Below, piece by piece: positions 45,706 through 58,975 of a stretch of DNA of 64,000 nt. The DNA is taken from positions 84,047,337 through 84,111,336 of the forward strand of contig CATIUR010000004.1 in NCBI GenBank assembly GCA_949592205.1, read 5' to 3'. Each line of letters starts with the position of its first letter. Within the stretch, counting starts at the first letter, position 1. The notes beneath the pieces were generated by a model. It was given only the letters and a program-made list of their open reading frames with translations, ran no database searches and was not told the origin of the DNA. This DNA is from Helichrysum umbraculigerum (Eukaryota; Streptophyta; Magnoliopsida; Asterales; Asteraceae). Made by a program: the position numbers and the translations under genes.

Positions 45706-48560
45706 GTATCCCCCAGTTGAGAGAATTTTATCCTGAAATTCAGTCGGAGCTATACTGCCAACATGATCACAGAACATGTACTTATATTTAATATTTATTT
45801 GATCTTTTTTCGTTCCCAAGTAAACTCAGGTCCTCGCTTAGCGTTCTATCGGACCATGAAAAATTAAAATTTTCCATGTTTCAACATTTTGACCTCTCAA
45901 TCCATGGTTCCTACTAGTTTTCTCTGCACAATGTTATTTGTCATTCCCCTTAAATTCCTTCTAGAAATACGTGTAAGACTTTATCAGCCAACACTTTTGT
46001 AGATTTGACACATGAAATACTTCGTGAACACCACTTCACTCTTGTGACAACTTTCAATCGATACATTGTTGAAACCATACGTTCAAAAATTTTAGAACGG
46101 TCCAACAAATCTAGGTGCTAATTTTCCTGACTTCTTAGAATGTACGACATCATCCAAGGTAATATTTTAAGCAATATATAATCTCCTATACAAAATTCTA
46201 ATTGCTGTCGAAGTTTGTTTGGGTAACTCATTTGCCTAACTCGTACTGTTTCTAACCTCTTCTTGATTTGAACGATCTTGTCAATAGCTTCATGGATTAT
46301 TTCAATCCAATCAACTGACTTTAATCCAACTTCAGCCCACACTACAATGAACGACTCTTACACTCCTGAAGTGCTTGAAATAGTGCACATTGAAAACTAG
46401 AATGATAACTGTGTTGTATGAGAACTCAACTAGTGGTAAGTGAGCATCCCAACTTCTACCAAAATCGATAACACACTCTAAGCATATTCTCAAATGTCTG
46501 AATGGTTCGCTCACTCCGTCCTTTAGTTCGAAAATGATAAATCGTTCTCAAAGCCTTTTGTAATGTTTGCCAAAATCTTGTAGTAAAAATGACCATCAAA
46601 ATCAGATATAATTGATACAAGCACTCCACGCCTTGCTACTACTTTGTTAATATACAATCTCGCCAATTTCTCCATCATGTAGTCCTCGCAGATAGCTAAG
46701 AAATGAGCTGACTTAGTCATTCTATCCACACCTACCCAAATTGAATCGCGCCCACTACTATTTCTAGAAAACTTCGTAATGAAATCCATAGTTTTTGTTT
46801 TCTTCCATTCGGAAATATCCGATTGCTGTAATAAACCTGAGAGTCTCTAGTATTCAGCCTTAATTTTCAAACAGATCATGCATTGACTAATTGAATAATG
46901 TACTTAATGATGTCCTTCTTCATTCCCAGTCACCAATACAAATTCATGATATTCTCACAAATTATAACATCAAGTCCACTTTGTTTTTCAACAATTTGTC
47001 AAATCCTCGCAACTTCACATTGTATATGAGTATTCCCTTAACGCTTCATCTTGTGCTTTGAACATCTTATCCTTAATGTCAGGGTGAATCGTCATACTTT
47101 AATTTGTACTCACCTTGGCTTACTCTTTCCTTCCTACTCAAAACATCTGCCACAACATCCGTCTTCCCCGGATGGTATCAAATTTCACAATCGTAACCAC
47201 TAAATAATTCGAGCTTCCTCATTTGTCTCGTGTTCAACTTCTTTTGAATATAGATGTGTTAAAAGCTCTTATGATCGGTATAAATAACGTTCTTCATTCC
47301 ATACAAGTAGTGTCTTCAACACATATGTACGAATACCGCCGCTCCAAGTTCCAAATCGTGGGGGTAGTATAGTAATTTTCATGTATGTTGAGTTATCGAG
47401 AGACGAATGCGATTACCTTTCCACATTTAATTAACACACAACCTAGACCTCGATCTGATGCATCACAATACACAACGAAATCCTCCGATCCGTCGGGAAG
47501 AGTCCAGGTTGATGCATTACACAATGCACCCTTCAATGTTTGAAAAGCTTCTTCTAAGTTCTAGAATAAATTAGATCGTCGCCAATGAAGATTATGATAA
47601 ATTTGCCAAGATACGATTTACATTCGTGTCTCGTTAAATATTTGAGTACTATAGTCACATTAGTAAGACTGAAAAACAAAATCGAGAAATTCAAAATGCC
47701 CATAACGAGTCCTAAATGCATTCTTTGATATATCCGATTCATGTACCCTCAATTGATGATAAACAGGACGAAGATCGATTTTTGAAAACCACTGAGCACC
47801 TTGAAGTTGATCAAACAAATCATCTATCCTTGGAAGAGGACAATGATTCTTGACCATAAGTTTATTAAGTTCACGATAATCAATGCACATACGAAAAGAG
47901 CCATTTTTTTTGACAAATAAGACAGGTGCTCCCTAAGGAGAATGACTAGGGTGAATAAAACCCTTGTCTTGGAGCATCTTAAAGTGGATTAAATAATTCT
48001 TGCATTTCAATAGTATTAAGTGATATGGAGCTTTTGAAACTGGGGTTGCTTCATGAATAGGATCGATACGAAATCTTACGAGTTGAGAGGGATATAGTCC
48101 TTCTAAGTCTTCCGGGAAGACCTCGAGGAAATCGTTGATAATAGAATGTTTTTGAGTTTTAGCACTTCGGCCTTTACGCTCATGAGTTGTTTCTGTTCGT
48201 CTCCGGATTGTTCTATGTGAGTCTCAAGTATTTCACCACCATTTAAGTGGTATACGGAATACTTTCTTAAACATACAATTTTCACCTAAATTTCATCAAC
48301 TAATCCATTCCCACAACTACACCAAAACTTCCGAGTCCGAAGGGCAACAAGTCAATGCTAAAAGAGTAATCTTCTAACACTAAAGTACACCCCATATATA
48401 ATCTCTTTTAGTCTCTATGTGCTCCCATTAACAAAATTGTTCCAAAGTCCCTCATCCAAAACAAGCCATCGGGTTTCATACTTCGTTGATTGGTGCCTCT
48501 TAACGAGCTGTCATCCGGCATTCAATTGTAAAGTGACCTCTTCGGTTGTAGTTTGAATAA
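45706..48560 (-). pseudogene. Gypsy E pol, heavily decayed, 5'-truncated
   Basis: Read on the minus strand from right to left: a protease tail (DLLPFGLGSFGVVVGMD near 48365-48300), pre-RT region, RT (CIDYRELNKLMVKNHCPLPR at 47890-47660 and a broken FIGDDLIYS near 47560), RNase H (YDCEI-type words near 47190), HHCC region, integrase core (MDFITKFSRNSSGRDSIW at 46789, ISDFDGHF), integrase C-terminus (VGLKSVDWIEIIHEAIDKIV at 46320). Many stops and frameshifts throughout; gag and the 5' LTR are missing. This is the most degraded pol in the window, more diverged from B and C than those are from each other. The left end at about 48560 is where I lose recognisable coding. Confidence 0.8.
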
Positions 48561-48676
48561 ATACAACATGATGCATATGTGTGATGATAGTAGTTACACC
48601 TTACACACAAAAGATGTGAACCAGTGTAACCCTCTTTTCATTTCGTTATTGAAAGAATATTCCTTCTTTAATAGTG

Positions 48677-48677
<1 letters not shown>

Positions 48678-48765
<88 letters not shown>
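48678..48765 (+). repeat. (CT)n(TA)n compound microsatellite
   Basis: About 17 CT units followed by about 26 TA units; it gives spurious ORFs of SL and YI repeats on both strands. Confidence 0.95.
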
Positions 48766-48767
<2 letters not shown>

Positions 48768-48904
48768 CCATTCTTTTCGCGCCATCACCACTTCCATCAT
48801 TTGAATTCTCGACTATTAGTTCTATTTTCGCCTTCGGTGTCATTAGCTCTACCGTGATTCAGTATGTTGTTACTAACTTGCAAGTAAATTTTGAATTTTA
48901 AGGC

Positions 48905-50803
48905 ACACCACTGTTGTGCAATGATCGCAGCACATTGGAGTTCTTGCCTTAAATACCACTTATGTGTAACAAAAAAGTCATGTTTTTATGCACATATTTT
49001 CCGCACATTTGACCTAATTCTTGGTGAAAACACTTGAATTAAATGTTTATCTACTTGATTTCACAAAGTTGGTCAAATTATAGGTATTGCTATAAAAAGT
49101 GCTAAAAATGTCCAAAAGACACGCAAATCGAGGCAAATTATTCAAACCCTTATTCTTACGTACTTTTAATCACCTAATGATACAAGTTCTTAATTAGTTT
49201 CATATGATGTCACAGGTTATTTCAAGAATAGAGAATCAAGAATCGTGCAGATCGGATAAAGAACAAGGAAGATAGAGCCGTCTGAGCGCAAACCGAGAGC
49301 ATTCCGCACACGCCAACCCTGGAGACATTCAAATTTGGAAAATTTGGCATCATTAGAAGTGTAACGTAATTACGAGATCATAGGCGAAATAATCGAGTCA
49401 AACGGACGAGAAACGAAGAAGATATGCGCGAATTAAGCAACGAGAAAAGCCAAAAACAGCACACGGGCAACACACGGCCACCCAGGAGGCCGTGTACGGC
49501 CCAAACCAGCCCGTGTACTGCCTTGCACACCCCCGCATGTTCTCGTTTCGTTTCATTTGCTTGTATCTTGGTGCTTTAATGCTTGTACATATTCTCCTTT
49601 GGCTTCAAGGATTATTCCTTTGGCTCCAAGTTTGGCTTCAACTTTGGCTCCAAGTTTAGCTCCAAGGATCATTGCTTTGGCTCCAAGGTGATCTTCACCT
49701 ATAAATAGACGGCCTCTCCTCCTCATTTCAATGCACCTCTCCTCTCATTTCTTTATCCTCTTTCTCTCTCACACACACACACTCTCTCTCTAGTTTCTCT
49801 CTCTCCATTTTTCTCTCTCTAGGTTAGTTTTATGTTAGTAGTAAGTTAGTTCTTGGTTAATATTTAACCAAGGCTAACGGAGGGGTAATATTGTAATATT
49901 GTTGAGGATACTTTGAGGACTCATTTGTAATATTGTCGAAGATATTTCGGAAGTTCCGCTCATTGTAATCTTTCAGCATATATTCAAGCTATGCGCTATT
50001 TACGGTTATATCTTTCCATATCTATCATAATGCATGTTATTATTGTTGTTATGCTAGATTTAGGATTTCGTGCCATGATTAGTGAGTAGTTATATTATGT
50101 GTTTGTTGTGATGTAGTTAGTCATTAATTGGGATGATGTCATTATGAAACAACGGAGGTAACGTTATACGGCTTTCATTTGTATAGCGCTGGAAACACCA
50201 ATGTGTGTAGTACAGAACGTGGAAGCTATGAAAGTCGTGGGCACAATCTGTTGTGGATTGATGTTCCAAATTATTATATCTTATAATGAAAACTCGGTGC
50301 TTTGATTACACGTTTCATCTATGATTTTAAACCACATTTAACTAATGCCTTTCCACCAATAAACGTGGTTAAAACCTTTTTGATAAGATGTCATATCATA
50401 GGTAATTAAACTACTAACCAAGTATTGTACACCGTGATTAAACTACAACTTAATTATATATATGGTTAAATGGCATGGTCTGGTTTTAAAGCCATGGAAC
50501 TACTAATCAAGTATTGTACACTGTGAATAAACTAAGGATTTATTGGTTAAATTCAAGTGAGGGCTGGTTTAAATCATAAATGGAGAATCTTTGATCTTAA
50601 ATACAAACTTAGTTTATGAATCCAGTCAGGAAGATGAGGAATCATCAGGTATTCCAAATATGTCTATCACCCCTGGATTCTACAAAACCATTGATGGAAA
50701 GTAATCAAACACCAACCAAGTGTTAAACTTAAATGTTTTATTCAATTAAGTATCATTGTGGTGTTAAGAACGGTCCGAACATTAGTGGGTCTGTTATAAT
50801 ATG
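48905..50803 (+). mobile_element. Unclassified repeat K1 with TATA promoter
   Basis: Shares order and sequence with 59515-61198: an AAAAAGTCAYGTTTTT start, a GC-rich block, a TATAAATAG box (49700), CT-rich start region (49735-49815), and a strongly conserved block (50126-50585) beginning AATTGGGATGAT. I take it for LTR or leader sequence of another LTR retrotransposon, but no coding region or terminal pair is in view. A repeated TTTGGCTCCAAG word (49598-49690) and a dyad-rich block CACGGCC/GGCCGTG (49465-49520) precede the TATA box. Cut at 50803 by gypsy LTR F. Confidence 0.5.
49598..49690 (+). repeat. Short tandem repeat TTTGGCTCCAAG
   Basis: About six copies of TTGGCTTCAAG/TTGGCTCCAAG with variable spacers, just upstream of the K1 TATA box. 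Confidence 0.8.
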
Positions 50804-50893
50804 TGTGACACCCGGTCAAAAAGGGACTAAATTAGCTTTTAATTTAAACCTTAATCATTCGTACTTAGTACGCGTTAATACGAAAGTGTTCGG

Positions 50894-50895
<2 letters not shown>

Positions 50896-50948
<53 letters not shown>

Positions 50949-50949
50949 G

Positions 50950-51016
<67 letters not shown>
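50896..51016 (+). repeat. Two (TA)n microsatellites in F LTR
   Basis: Long TA runs separated by AAATGTATG, just inside the U3 end of the F LTR. Confidence 0.95.
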
Positions 51017-51022
<6 letters not shown>

Positions 51023-52269
51023 CGTTAAATGATTATTTAATAATTACATACAAACAAATCTGAAAGAACGCGAAGTCTTAATTACGGAGTTGGTGAACCC
51101 AAATTATTAAATAAAATAAAATTATTTAATAACATTATTATTTCAAAAATATTATTTTGATAATATTCAACACAAAAATCGTATAGTATCAAATAGTTTA
51201 TACGCGACAAATATGCGCGGTTCGCGCCCAAGAATTCAAAACAACCAAATTTATATTTTTATAACTTCAAACTAAGTATTTTGATAAAATACTATCATAA
51301 AAAAATTGGAAATTATATTGAAAAGTTGACGCGTTACATAAAAATCATACGTTATAAATATACATTTTAACGATCGGGGAAATGAACACCGCACGGAGCG
51401 CAAATTCGGGGAACAAAATCTAGACAACCACCACCTTGTGGCCCCCATACCAACCTGTTTTCAAACTTGAGGAAGACAAGATCCATATTTTTAGGATCTT
51501 GTTGTTGAAATAATGCAAGACCAAAATCATATTTTAATCCACTTCCATTTTTGCATTTATTCATTCATTCACCAACACAATTTTCTCTCCATCCTCTCTC
51601 TCCTCTCTCTCACTAGAACGACTAGGGCTCAGTCAAAAGCCACCCTCACATCCTCCGGACACCACCACAAGTCCACCATACATCCACCATATACCGCCAT
51701 CGACCGCCACGTCGGAAATTGAAGAAAACGAGCATTTGATTTCACTTCTTCATCTCCTCATCACTTTCATAGTAAGGAACCTCACTCTCTTACTAGAATT
51801 ACTTGCATGATGTTTATTTACATGTTTTATAGATCCATTAACAAGATTATGTCCAAATCCAAAGCCAAAACACGTTTTCATAAACATTTAAAAGGGACAG
51901 ATTCTGCCTTCAAAATGTCAGCTTACAAAACCGACCGTAACTTGAGTTCTACTATGAATTAGACCTTGAAATTTATATCAAAAGTTGCGTATAGAAAAGA
52001 GCTAAAAAAAGTTCTTCTTTGGCTCTTTCCAAAAATTTACGGATTTTTAGTTATAAACCTATCTTTGAGACTGGTCTAAAATTTGTCGAAAACTGAGTTC
52101 GGTTCTTTCACGAAATTTATTAAATATCGAGATGGACACTATAAATCCCATAAAATTTATATTGGACACTAGACTCATAAATGAACACTTGGTAAAAATG
52201 GTGGATTCTAATTCGGACTGGAACTAGGCAAAATGAGTGGACAAAAATGAGTAAAATCTGATGGAATAA

Positions 52270-52515
52270 CCTCTTAAGTCACTAACCCTTTAGTGACACA
52301 ACTTTTATTCGCTGACCCCTTCAGCGACCAACCCCTTAAGTCACTGACCCCCTTCAGTGACCAAACTCCTAAGTCGCTGACCCCATCAGCGACCAACTGC
52401 TTTTTGACCAGCAACCTTGACCAGCGAGTTGACCAGCAACTTTGACCAACTTTATCCAGCAACTTTGACCAACAACTTTGGCCAACTTTGACCAGCGAGT
52501 TGACTTTCATTGACT
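52270..52515 (+). repeat. Hairpin array in F LTR
   Basis: Units such as GTCGCTGACCCCATCAGCGAC and AAGTCACTGA..TTCAGTGACC form inverted pairs around a CCCC loop. They are followed by a second array of TTGACCAGCAACTTTGACCA words (52415-52510). Confidence 0.88.
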
Positions 52516-52898
52516 TTCGTATAAATTGTAATTTTGACCACAAACTTCAGAATTTTACACTTTCGAACCCCAACTTTCGGATACAAATGCATATACACTT
52601 TTGGATAAGTATACGCAAATAAATCTACAAGTATACGACACAACGATGACTCATATAATAATAATATCTTTGAATTATTATTACAAACCACCACCAATGG
52701 ACCATACATGTTTTCAAAACTCAAACAAACAATCAAACATTTAGACATAACTAGTTGATGGACAACTAGCATAGATGGTCTGTTGAGACATCTACTCACT
52801 CTTATAACCTTGCACGTTTTGGAAGCCCAACAGGTTACAGTCTTCAGACACATCATTTGGTACAACATCATAATTGCTTGCTTTGCAAACACATCCAG

Positions 52899-53470
52899 GT
52901 GAGTCTCACAGCCCCACTTTTATTGTTTTACTGACTTAAAACTTGGGGTGAGATACAACACTTACTTGTTTTCTGAATCACTGTTATTCGGTTAGTTAAT
53001 TTAATTATTAACTCAGTTGGTTATCATTGTCGGTCTTGATTTTCTTTGTTCGGGTATTGCATGAGTGTTTTAATACGGGAAAGTCCTCATCGTTGCATGG
53101 TTCGTTAACTTAATAAGGCGCAATTACTAAAAGATAGATCTATCATGGGAGTGACCTCCCCATTATATGGGTGTTGACACCGTTCGGGAGGCAGAAAATC
53201 GTGTTAGGCCTCGAACCATGGCTTAATGCAATACAATGTCATTGTCGGTAAATCTAGTCGGAAACCTTAATTGGTTTAATCATAGTTCGGTAACCTTAAT
53301 GGGTTAATCATTGTTCGGAAACCTTAATTGGTTTATCATTGTTCGGTTATGTTATTTAATCATTGTCGGTATTAAATCGTCGGATAATCATGTTGATCAC
53401 ATCATATTATATGTTAAACCTGTGAGATTTACCAGCTTTATAGCTGACCCTTTTAGTGTTGTATTCTCAG
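52899..53470 (+). other. Candidate LTR leader intron, F LTR
   Basis: Donor ATCCAG|GTGAGT, branch-point word AGCTGAC, acceptor TATTCTCAG|GTGA; 572 bp. Confidence 0.55.
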
Positions 53471-54535
53471 GTGATCAGCAACAGTAGCATGGCCCTCAGG
53501 ATAAGCTATCTACTTACGAGTCGCATGCATCTACAAACATATGAAGATTTTCTTGCATTATATTTTGTTAAACGTTATGTATTAAAATCTTCGGAAATCA
53601 TTTTACGAACTCGCTATTATGTTGCAAACTGTAACACCTGCTTAATTAGGATAATTAATTATGCCTAATTATTTGTAACTAGTTGTAATTAGTATGTAAT
53701 AGGACTAATTACATACTCTATTTGTATATATAAGGTGAATTATATATATGTGTGTTCGTACGCAATTGGATAAATCGTACGAATTAACCGGACAGAGTCC
53801 GAGACATTTTGCTTGGACGTTGGTGACAAAACTTATTTGAATAATGGGAACATATTTTACTGTATAAATACATTTTAAATGGACACTATTATATTAGCGC
53901 GACCACATTACGAATATTTAACAAAAACGTATCAAACGTGAACCAAATAATTTAAATATCTCGACAAGTATTTTTAATAAACATTTACAAGTATTTTTCA
54001 TTAAAATATTCGGATAGCATTTTTAAAACATAACTGTTTGGTTAGATACTAAAAACGAACGATTAATCAATTAGGACACGGAGTAAACACTGTGTTTTAG
54101 GGAGTGTTTTCCCTCCGTCCTCTTTTGGATCAGCCAACATCACCACCACCACCTCTCCTCCTCTTTCATTTTCATTATTTCAAAACACACACACACACCA
54201 AAACTCTCTCCCCAAAATTCTCTCAAATTTTCGGAATTACAAATCCGACCACAAAAGTTGCATTTTCGGAATCACCATCACGAGAGGAACAAGATTAACA
54301 AAGGCACCATACTCGTTTTCTTCCCCGTTTAGCTACGATTTTCAATTGTAAGAAAATATCTAAATTCCTAGATCTATTCATTTTGGTGTAATGTTTTGAT
54401 GTAATAATGTTTACACAACTTAGTATTGTCCATATGTATGGATAAAACACGATTTTACAGCCTAAAAATGCGTTAGATTTGTGATTTGGGTCGGAAAAAC
54501 GCATCAGTCGCAACTTTCTGGGCTGGTGTTCATCT

Positions 54536-54808
54536 TTGCGACACAACGCTTGTGTCGCATGTTGTGTCGCATAAATCCATTTGCATCGCATTTTGTGTCG
54601 TAGCTTATGTCGTACTATTATGTCGCACTATTATGTCGCACCCGTGTGTCGTAAAACAGATACGACACAACCCTTATGTCGCAATTGATTTAGCATCGAA
54701 CGCTTATGCGACACAACCCTTGTGTCGCTAAGCTCTTGTGTCGCATTCCTATGCGACACAACGCTTGTGTCGCATACCAAATCTTTGTGTCGCAAATTGT
54801 GTCGCAGA
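54536..54808 (+). repeat. Hairpin array GCGACACAA/TTGTGTCGC in LTR G
   Basis: Over a dozen TGTGTCGCA/TGCGACACA words, several as perfect inverted pairs (GCGACACAACGCTTGTGTCGC type, 3-nt loop). Followed at 54831-54915 by five ACTGTAGCAAAGTCAA-type units. Confidence 0.9.
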
Positions 54809-55155
54809 ATCAGAAATTTTGAAGGATTTTCACTATAGCAAATTCAAAGTTACTGTAGCAAAGTCAAATTTTACTGTAGCAATTCATTGTAGCACATTTA
54901 CTGTAGCAAAGTCAACATTTTAGAATTATTATTACAAACCGTCACTAACGGGCCAAACATGTTTTCTAAAGACAAACGATTACGAACACTTAAACAGACA
55001 TCGGGCATACTAGTTGTGTACAACTAAACGAAACATCTTGCGGGACACATACTTACATAACCTCATATGTTTAGGCATTTGAAGGTTACGGGTTCGGAGA
55101 ACCTACTTGCTTTACTTACTACTTGCTATTTGCTACTGCTTACTACAAGACTCAG

Positions 55156-55667
55156 GTGAGTCTTACGGCCCCACTTTTACTGTTTTATCTTATTGGGGGA
55201 GAAACATGCTACTACTTTTCCTTGAACACAAGTACTAAAACTGTTTACTATACCAAACGGAATTGCATGAGTTGTTTACTATTTACAGAAGTCTCTCCAT
55301 CATATATCGTTAGTTATGGACTTAAGCGCGAACACTAGTTAATGGATCCATTAGGGAAATGACCCTCCCCGCCCGGGGTAGTAGCGCTACCACGAACCGT
55401 ACTGTATAAACGGGCGACTATTATTCGTTACTTATGCTTGCTCAGTTACGAGCATGTCACGGGAGCAAATTATTACTTACGGGTTAAGCTTCGATTATGA
55501 GCCTCATGGCAACGGTATAACTTACTTACTTACATTTGCTGGATTGCAAATACTGATTTTACGCCTACGGGCACTACTGATGAAATCTTGTGTTCAAAAC
55601 TGATATTACTTACAAACCTGTGAGATTCACCAACATTCGTGTTGACCCTTTTAGCATGTATTCTCAG
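55156..55667 (+). other. Candidate LTR leader intron, LTR G
   Basis: Donor CTCAG|GTGAGT, branch-point word GTTGAC, acceptor GTATTCTCAG|GTAC; 512 bp. Confidence 0.55.
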
Positions 55668-56137
55668 GTACACAGACGGAGTAGGATTACTCCAGGACAT
55701 AGCTAGAGTCGCATGATTTCAACACAACTGCATTAACGGAGATTCTTAGCATTATCTTTTGTATATTTCGATTATGTAATAGAATCTCCCGCTATACGCG
55801 TGGACTCTAGGAAACTACATTTTTGTATACGAAAACATTAAGTTCTCAAACATTATATCTATGGGAATGTAACTAATTTACAAACGTTGCATATAGATGT
55901 GGTTTGCTTTATCTTTGTGCTGTGATATTTGATTAGTAGCACCCCAAAACTTGCTTCCGCTAAACAGTGAATTTGGGGGTGTTACACAAACTTATGACTT
56001 AAACTTTGTACAACTTTTGAAATATATTTATAAACGTCTCATGTAGAGTCGTTTGCTTGTAACCTCTGCGCTTTGATTATTGATTAGTCACACCCAAAAT
56101 CGTCGCTTCCGCAAATCATGAAATCGGGGGTGTGACA

Positions 56138-56475
56138 GATTGGTATCAGAGCCTAAGGTTATAGTGAACTAGGTTGCATTTAGTGGGCCTAGACTATGAC
56201 CGTTAGGCAGTATTCCTCATTAGGTATAACTGGTTAACTGGTTCAGGAATTACATCATACGAGTTTAATTTAACATAGCCTAGCTAACTATGTACAATTA
56301 AATAAAAATAATGTGAGATCTGAAAAGGGGATATATTGAACAGGAATGCACTAGTTGACTCTGACCACGAGAGAACCGGGACTCATATTTGTTTTGTGCT
56401 AGACACAACTAGGCGGATGTATACGTGTATATGGTATGTACGTATATGATAAGGCTATTATATATATTGTATATA
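56138..56475 (+). mobile_element. Leader start of gypsy F with PBS, truncated
   Basis: GAT plus PBS TGGTATCAGAGCC (56141-56153), then leader words shared with C and A (CTAAGGTTATAGTGAACTAG). The sequence is cut at about 56475 where minus-strand LTR H begins. Confidence 0.8.
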
Positions 56476-56735
56476 TAACACCCCATATTTTTAATACCAT
56501 ATTTTATTATATTTACAAACACCGGAAGCGCACGTCCCGACATATTTACAAAATCTTTACAGTTTTCAAAACATAACAGTTATAAAAATATATAATTACA
56601 AAACAAAGTACTATTAGTTGGGTGTTATATAAATTTCTCAAAAACAAATAATTTCCAAAGATATCAGAGTAGCCGCAGCAGTAGTCAAACATCCCATCCA
56701 GAATCCAATCGCCCATCCCATAATCCAATCATAAT

Positions 56736-57405
56736 CTGCAAAAATGTTAAATGTCGAGGGGTTAGCTCACAGCTAAGTGAATGGAACTGTAACCGACAGC
56801 TCAAACCAGAAATAACAAAGCTTACAACAAACAAACCCATAGTCCCACAAAGTCTAAAGATCCAACGGTTCTTGGTATGCCATCACAAGAACATCCTGAA
56901 TCACTGGTATGCCATCACAGTGATTTACAAACAAACACATAGTCAAAGAGGACCGGCGGTTCTTGGTATGCCATCACAAGAACACTTTAAACCACCGGTA
57001 TGCCATCACAGTGATTTACCGATAGCTTGAATGCTATCTTCACTGACATGGGTTCATCCTCAACTATATGTATCGGAAACCCAGCCAGCCAAACAATAGC
57101 AGACAAGCCCAACCAGCGTTGACCTCTGAATAATCCACATAGTCACATATGCCCAATGGCCACGAAATTACATTATGCATTATAGCCATGCCAATCAATA
57201 ACCCAGAATACTAGACATTTAACAATCTGCAATAACAATAACCCAAACTAACAATAAGCAATCCTAGTTCAATAATATCAATAATCATATCAATAACCCA
57301 AAACCAATATAAACCAAACAGTCAATAACCAATAACCAGAATGTTCACCCGTTGTAACCAAACCTGTTACAACTGAGTTGAACTGAGGATTACAATCCCA
57401 CTCAC
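56736..57405 (-). other. Candidate LTR leader intron, LTR H
   Basis: On the minus strand: donor ATTCG|GTGAGT, the conserved CTGTGAGCTAACCCCTCGAC segment and acceptor TTTTTGCAG|ATT; 670 bp. Confidence 0.4.
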
Positions 57406-58069
57406 CGAATTCCCAGTCTCTTTACTCAGTAGTCTAATATCACCGAGTGTCCTTCTGATCTGAAAATACAAGTAATAACGAGTCAGTTACTTGTCTCAAT
57501 TTTATATAACATAACTCGCACATATATATACTAATGAAATTTATAAGCTACACACTTATTTGATCTCTAATAAAATCACTTATATACTCATGGTAAATCA
57601 TATTAGTTTAGCCATCACTAAACTCAATTCATAATAATAATAATACTTATGATAAAAGTATATCATTTAAACCAACACTTATAAAATATGTCATTGATCT
57701 AATAATTTCAATCAATTTACCATAATCCAATCGATATCAACAGTTACATAATATTCCACTTCCACATAAAGGCATATCATATTGCTATTTAAATATATAT
57801 CCACTAACTCACAAGTTCTAGTTATAATATATTAAATTTATAATACCAACTATTACTTATTTAATCGAATCATTGATAACTCCATTATCATGTTCCATAT
57901 ATATCAAGATAACAATTACCAAGTTGTAGTATTAATCGTCAATCATAGTCCATTATTACATCTTACTGCATATAATCAATATTTAGTTATACTTATTATC
58001 ATACTAAATCACATACAAGTTAAATATACGATTATAAAACAAACTGAAGACTGGTTGCTGTTTAACACC

Positions 58070-58158
58070 TTGGACCCGCCGGCTAGGGTGGAGAACCCGC
58101 CGGCTGCCAACCCCAAACACAGAACCCGCCGGCTAGGGTGGAGAACCCGCCGGCTTGT
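58070..58158 (+). repeat. Four-copy GC-rich repeat AACCCGCCGGCTAGGGTGGAG
   Basis: Four CCCGCCGGCT cores, each with the palindrome GCCGGC, in an otherwise AT-rich LTR. Confidence 0.9.
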
Positions 58159-58975
58159 TCTTCACAGACCCAGAAAACAGCAACTTTTACAAGCTTAATC
58201 TGAACTCATGCCATCCAAAATCACAAACTCAAGTCCCAAATCAATTACAATAATTATCTAGTAGTTACTAATCATTATATAACATCAAATATCATCATTT
58301 AAACGTCAATTCCATATACATATCAAAACCCACATATATAAATCTCACGTATAACTTTAATCCCTAACCAAGTTAATCAACCCATAACTTGAAAAACATC
58401 ATGTAATCATCATATATTATCATATATCCATCCTATAACTATCATAATTTAGTTATTCAAACTTTAAATTATACAACTCAAATATTACCCAATTCATTCA
58501 AATAATCTATAAAGGCATTAAAAATACTTACACCAAATAAAGAAATCAAGATGTGATGATGACGATGATGAGATTGAATCAATAAGCATAAGACAATCCT
58601 TTTTCTAATTGATTTGTGTTTAGAATTTATTGTTGTAGGTTTTTCAAAGAAAATGAAATGAAGATAAGTTAGAAGAAAAATTAATCCCATTTTGAAGTAG
58701 GTGAATATAAGTCGGTCCATCATTACACCGACCCCAATTAATACAGTGTAATTTTTATCACCTTTCTAACCCTATTGTCTGGAACCCGAAAATACCCGTA
58801 AGACAAAGTATTTTTATTTTACGGTCAACTACTTTAATTTAAAACAAGTACAATTTTATTAGTCACAATAAATTCTGTGACTCTTTTACCTATTTATTTC
58901 CAAGTAAACCATTTAATAAATATTTCCCATTTTCATAAATAACCATTTATTTCCAGGCCCGAAAACAGAATGTTA

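Larger units (their letters stand above)
53630..55986 (+). mobile_element. Solo LTR G (gypsy, 2357 bp)
   Basis: TGTAACACCTGC to GGGGGTGTTACA with a 5-bp duplication CAAAC on each side (53625-53629, 55987-55991), no PBS or internal sequence. It is therefore a solo LTR left by recombination between the two LTRs of a gypsy element that had jumped into LTR F. Confidence 0.92.
50804..56137 (+). mobile_element. Gypsy F 5' LTR, containing solo LTR G
   Basis: TGTGACACCCGGTC at 50804 to GGGGGTGTGACA at 56137, followed by GAT and a PBS, so it is a 5' LTR in plus orientation. LTR G (53630-55986) is nested inside. The F sequence itself is 50804-53629 plus 55992-56137 (about 3 kb, enlarged by TA microsatellites). 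It contains GAACACCGCACGGAGCGC (51385), an array (52270-52515) and a candidate intron (52899-53470). Confidence 0.88.
56476..58975 (-). mobile_element. Gypsy H 3' LTR (about 2.5 kb)
   Basis: Minus-strand LTR. Left boundary TAACACCCC near 56476, right boundary at about 58975 where the minus-strand PPT AAGGGGGTAGATTTT and the GATTTCGAGGAAGAAATCTC box follow. Candidate intron at 56736-57405. Ends are set by comparison with the usual gypsy pattern and may be off by a few bases. It belongs to a different subfamily from A-G and J. Confidence 0.7.

Noticed and set aside
48553..48901. ORFs encoding SL and YI repeats
   Set aside because: They are translations of a CT/TA microsatellite.
52452..52892. 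146-aa minus-strand ORF in LTR F
   Set aside because: It lies in the LTR over the TTGACCAGCAACT array and conserved non-coding LTR words, with no domain.
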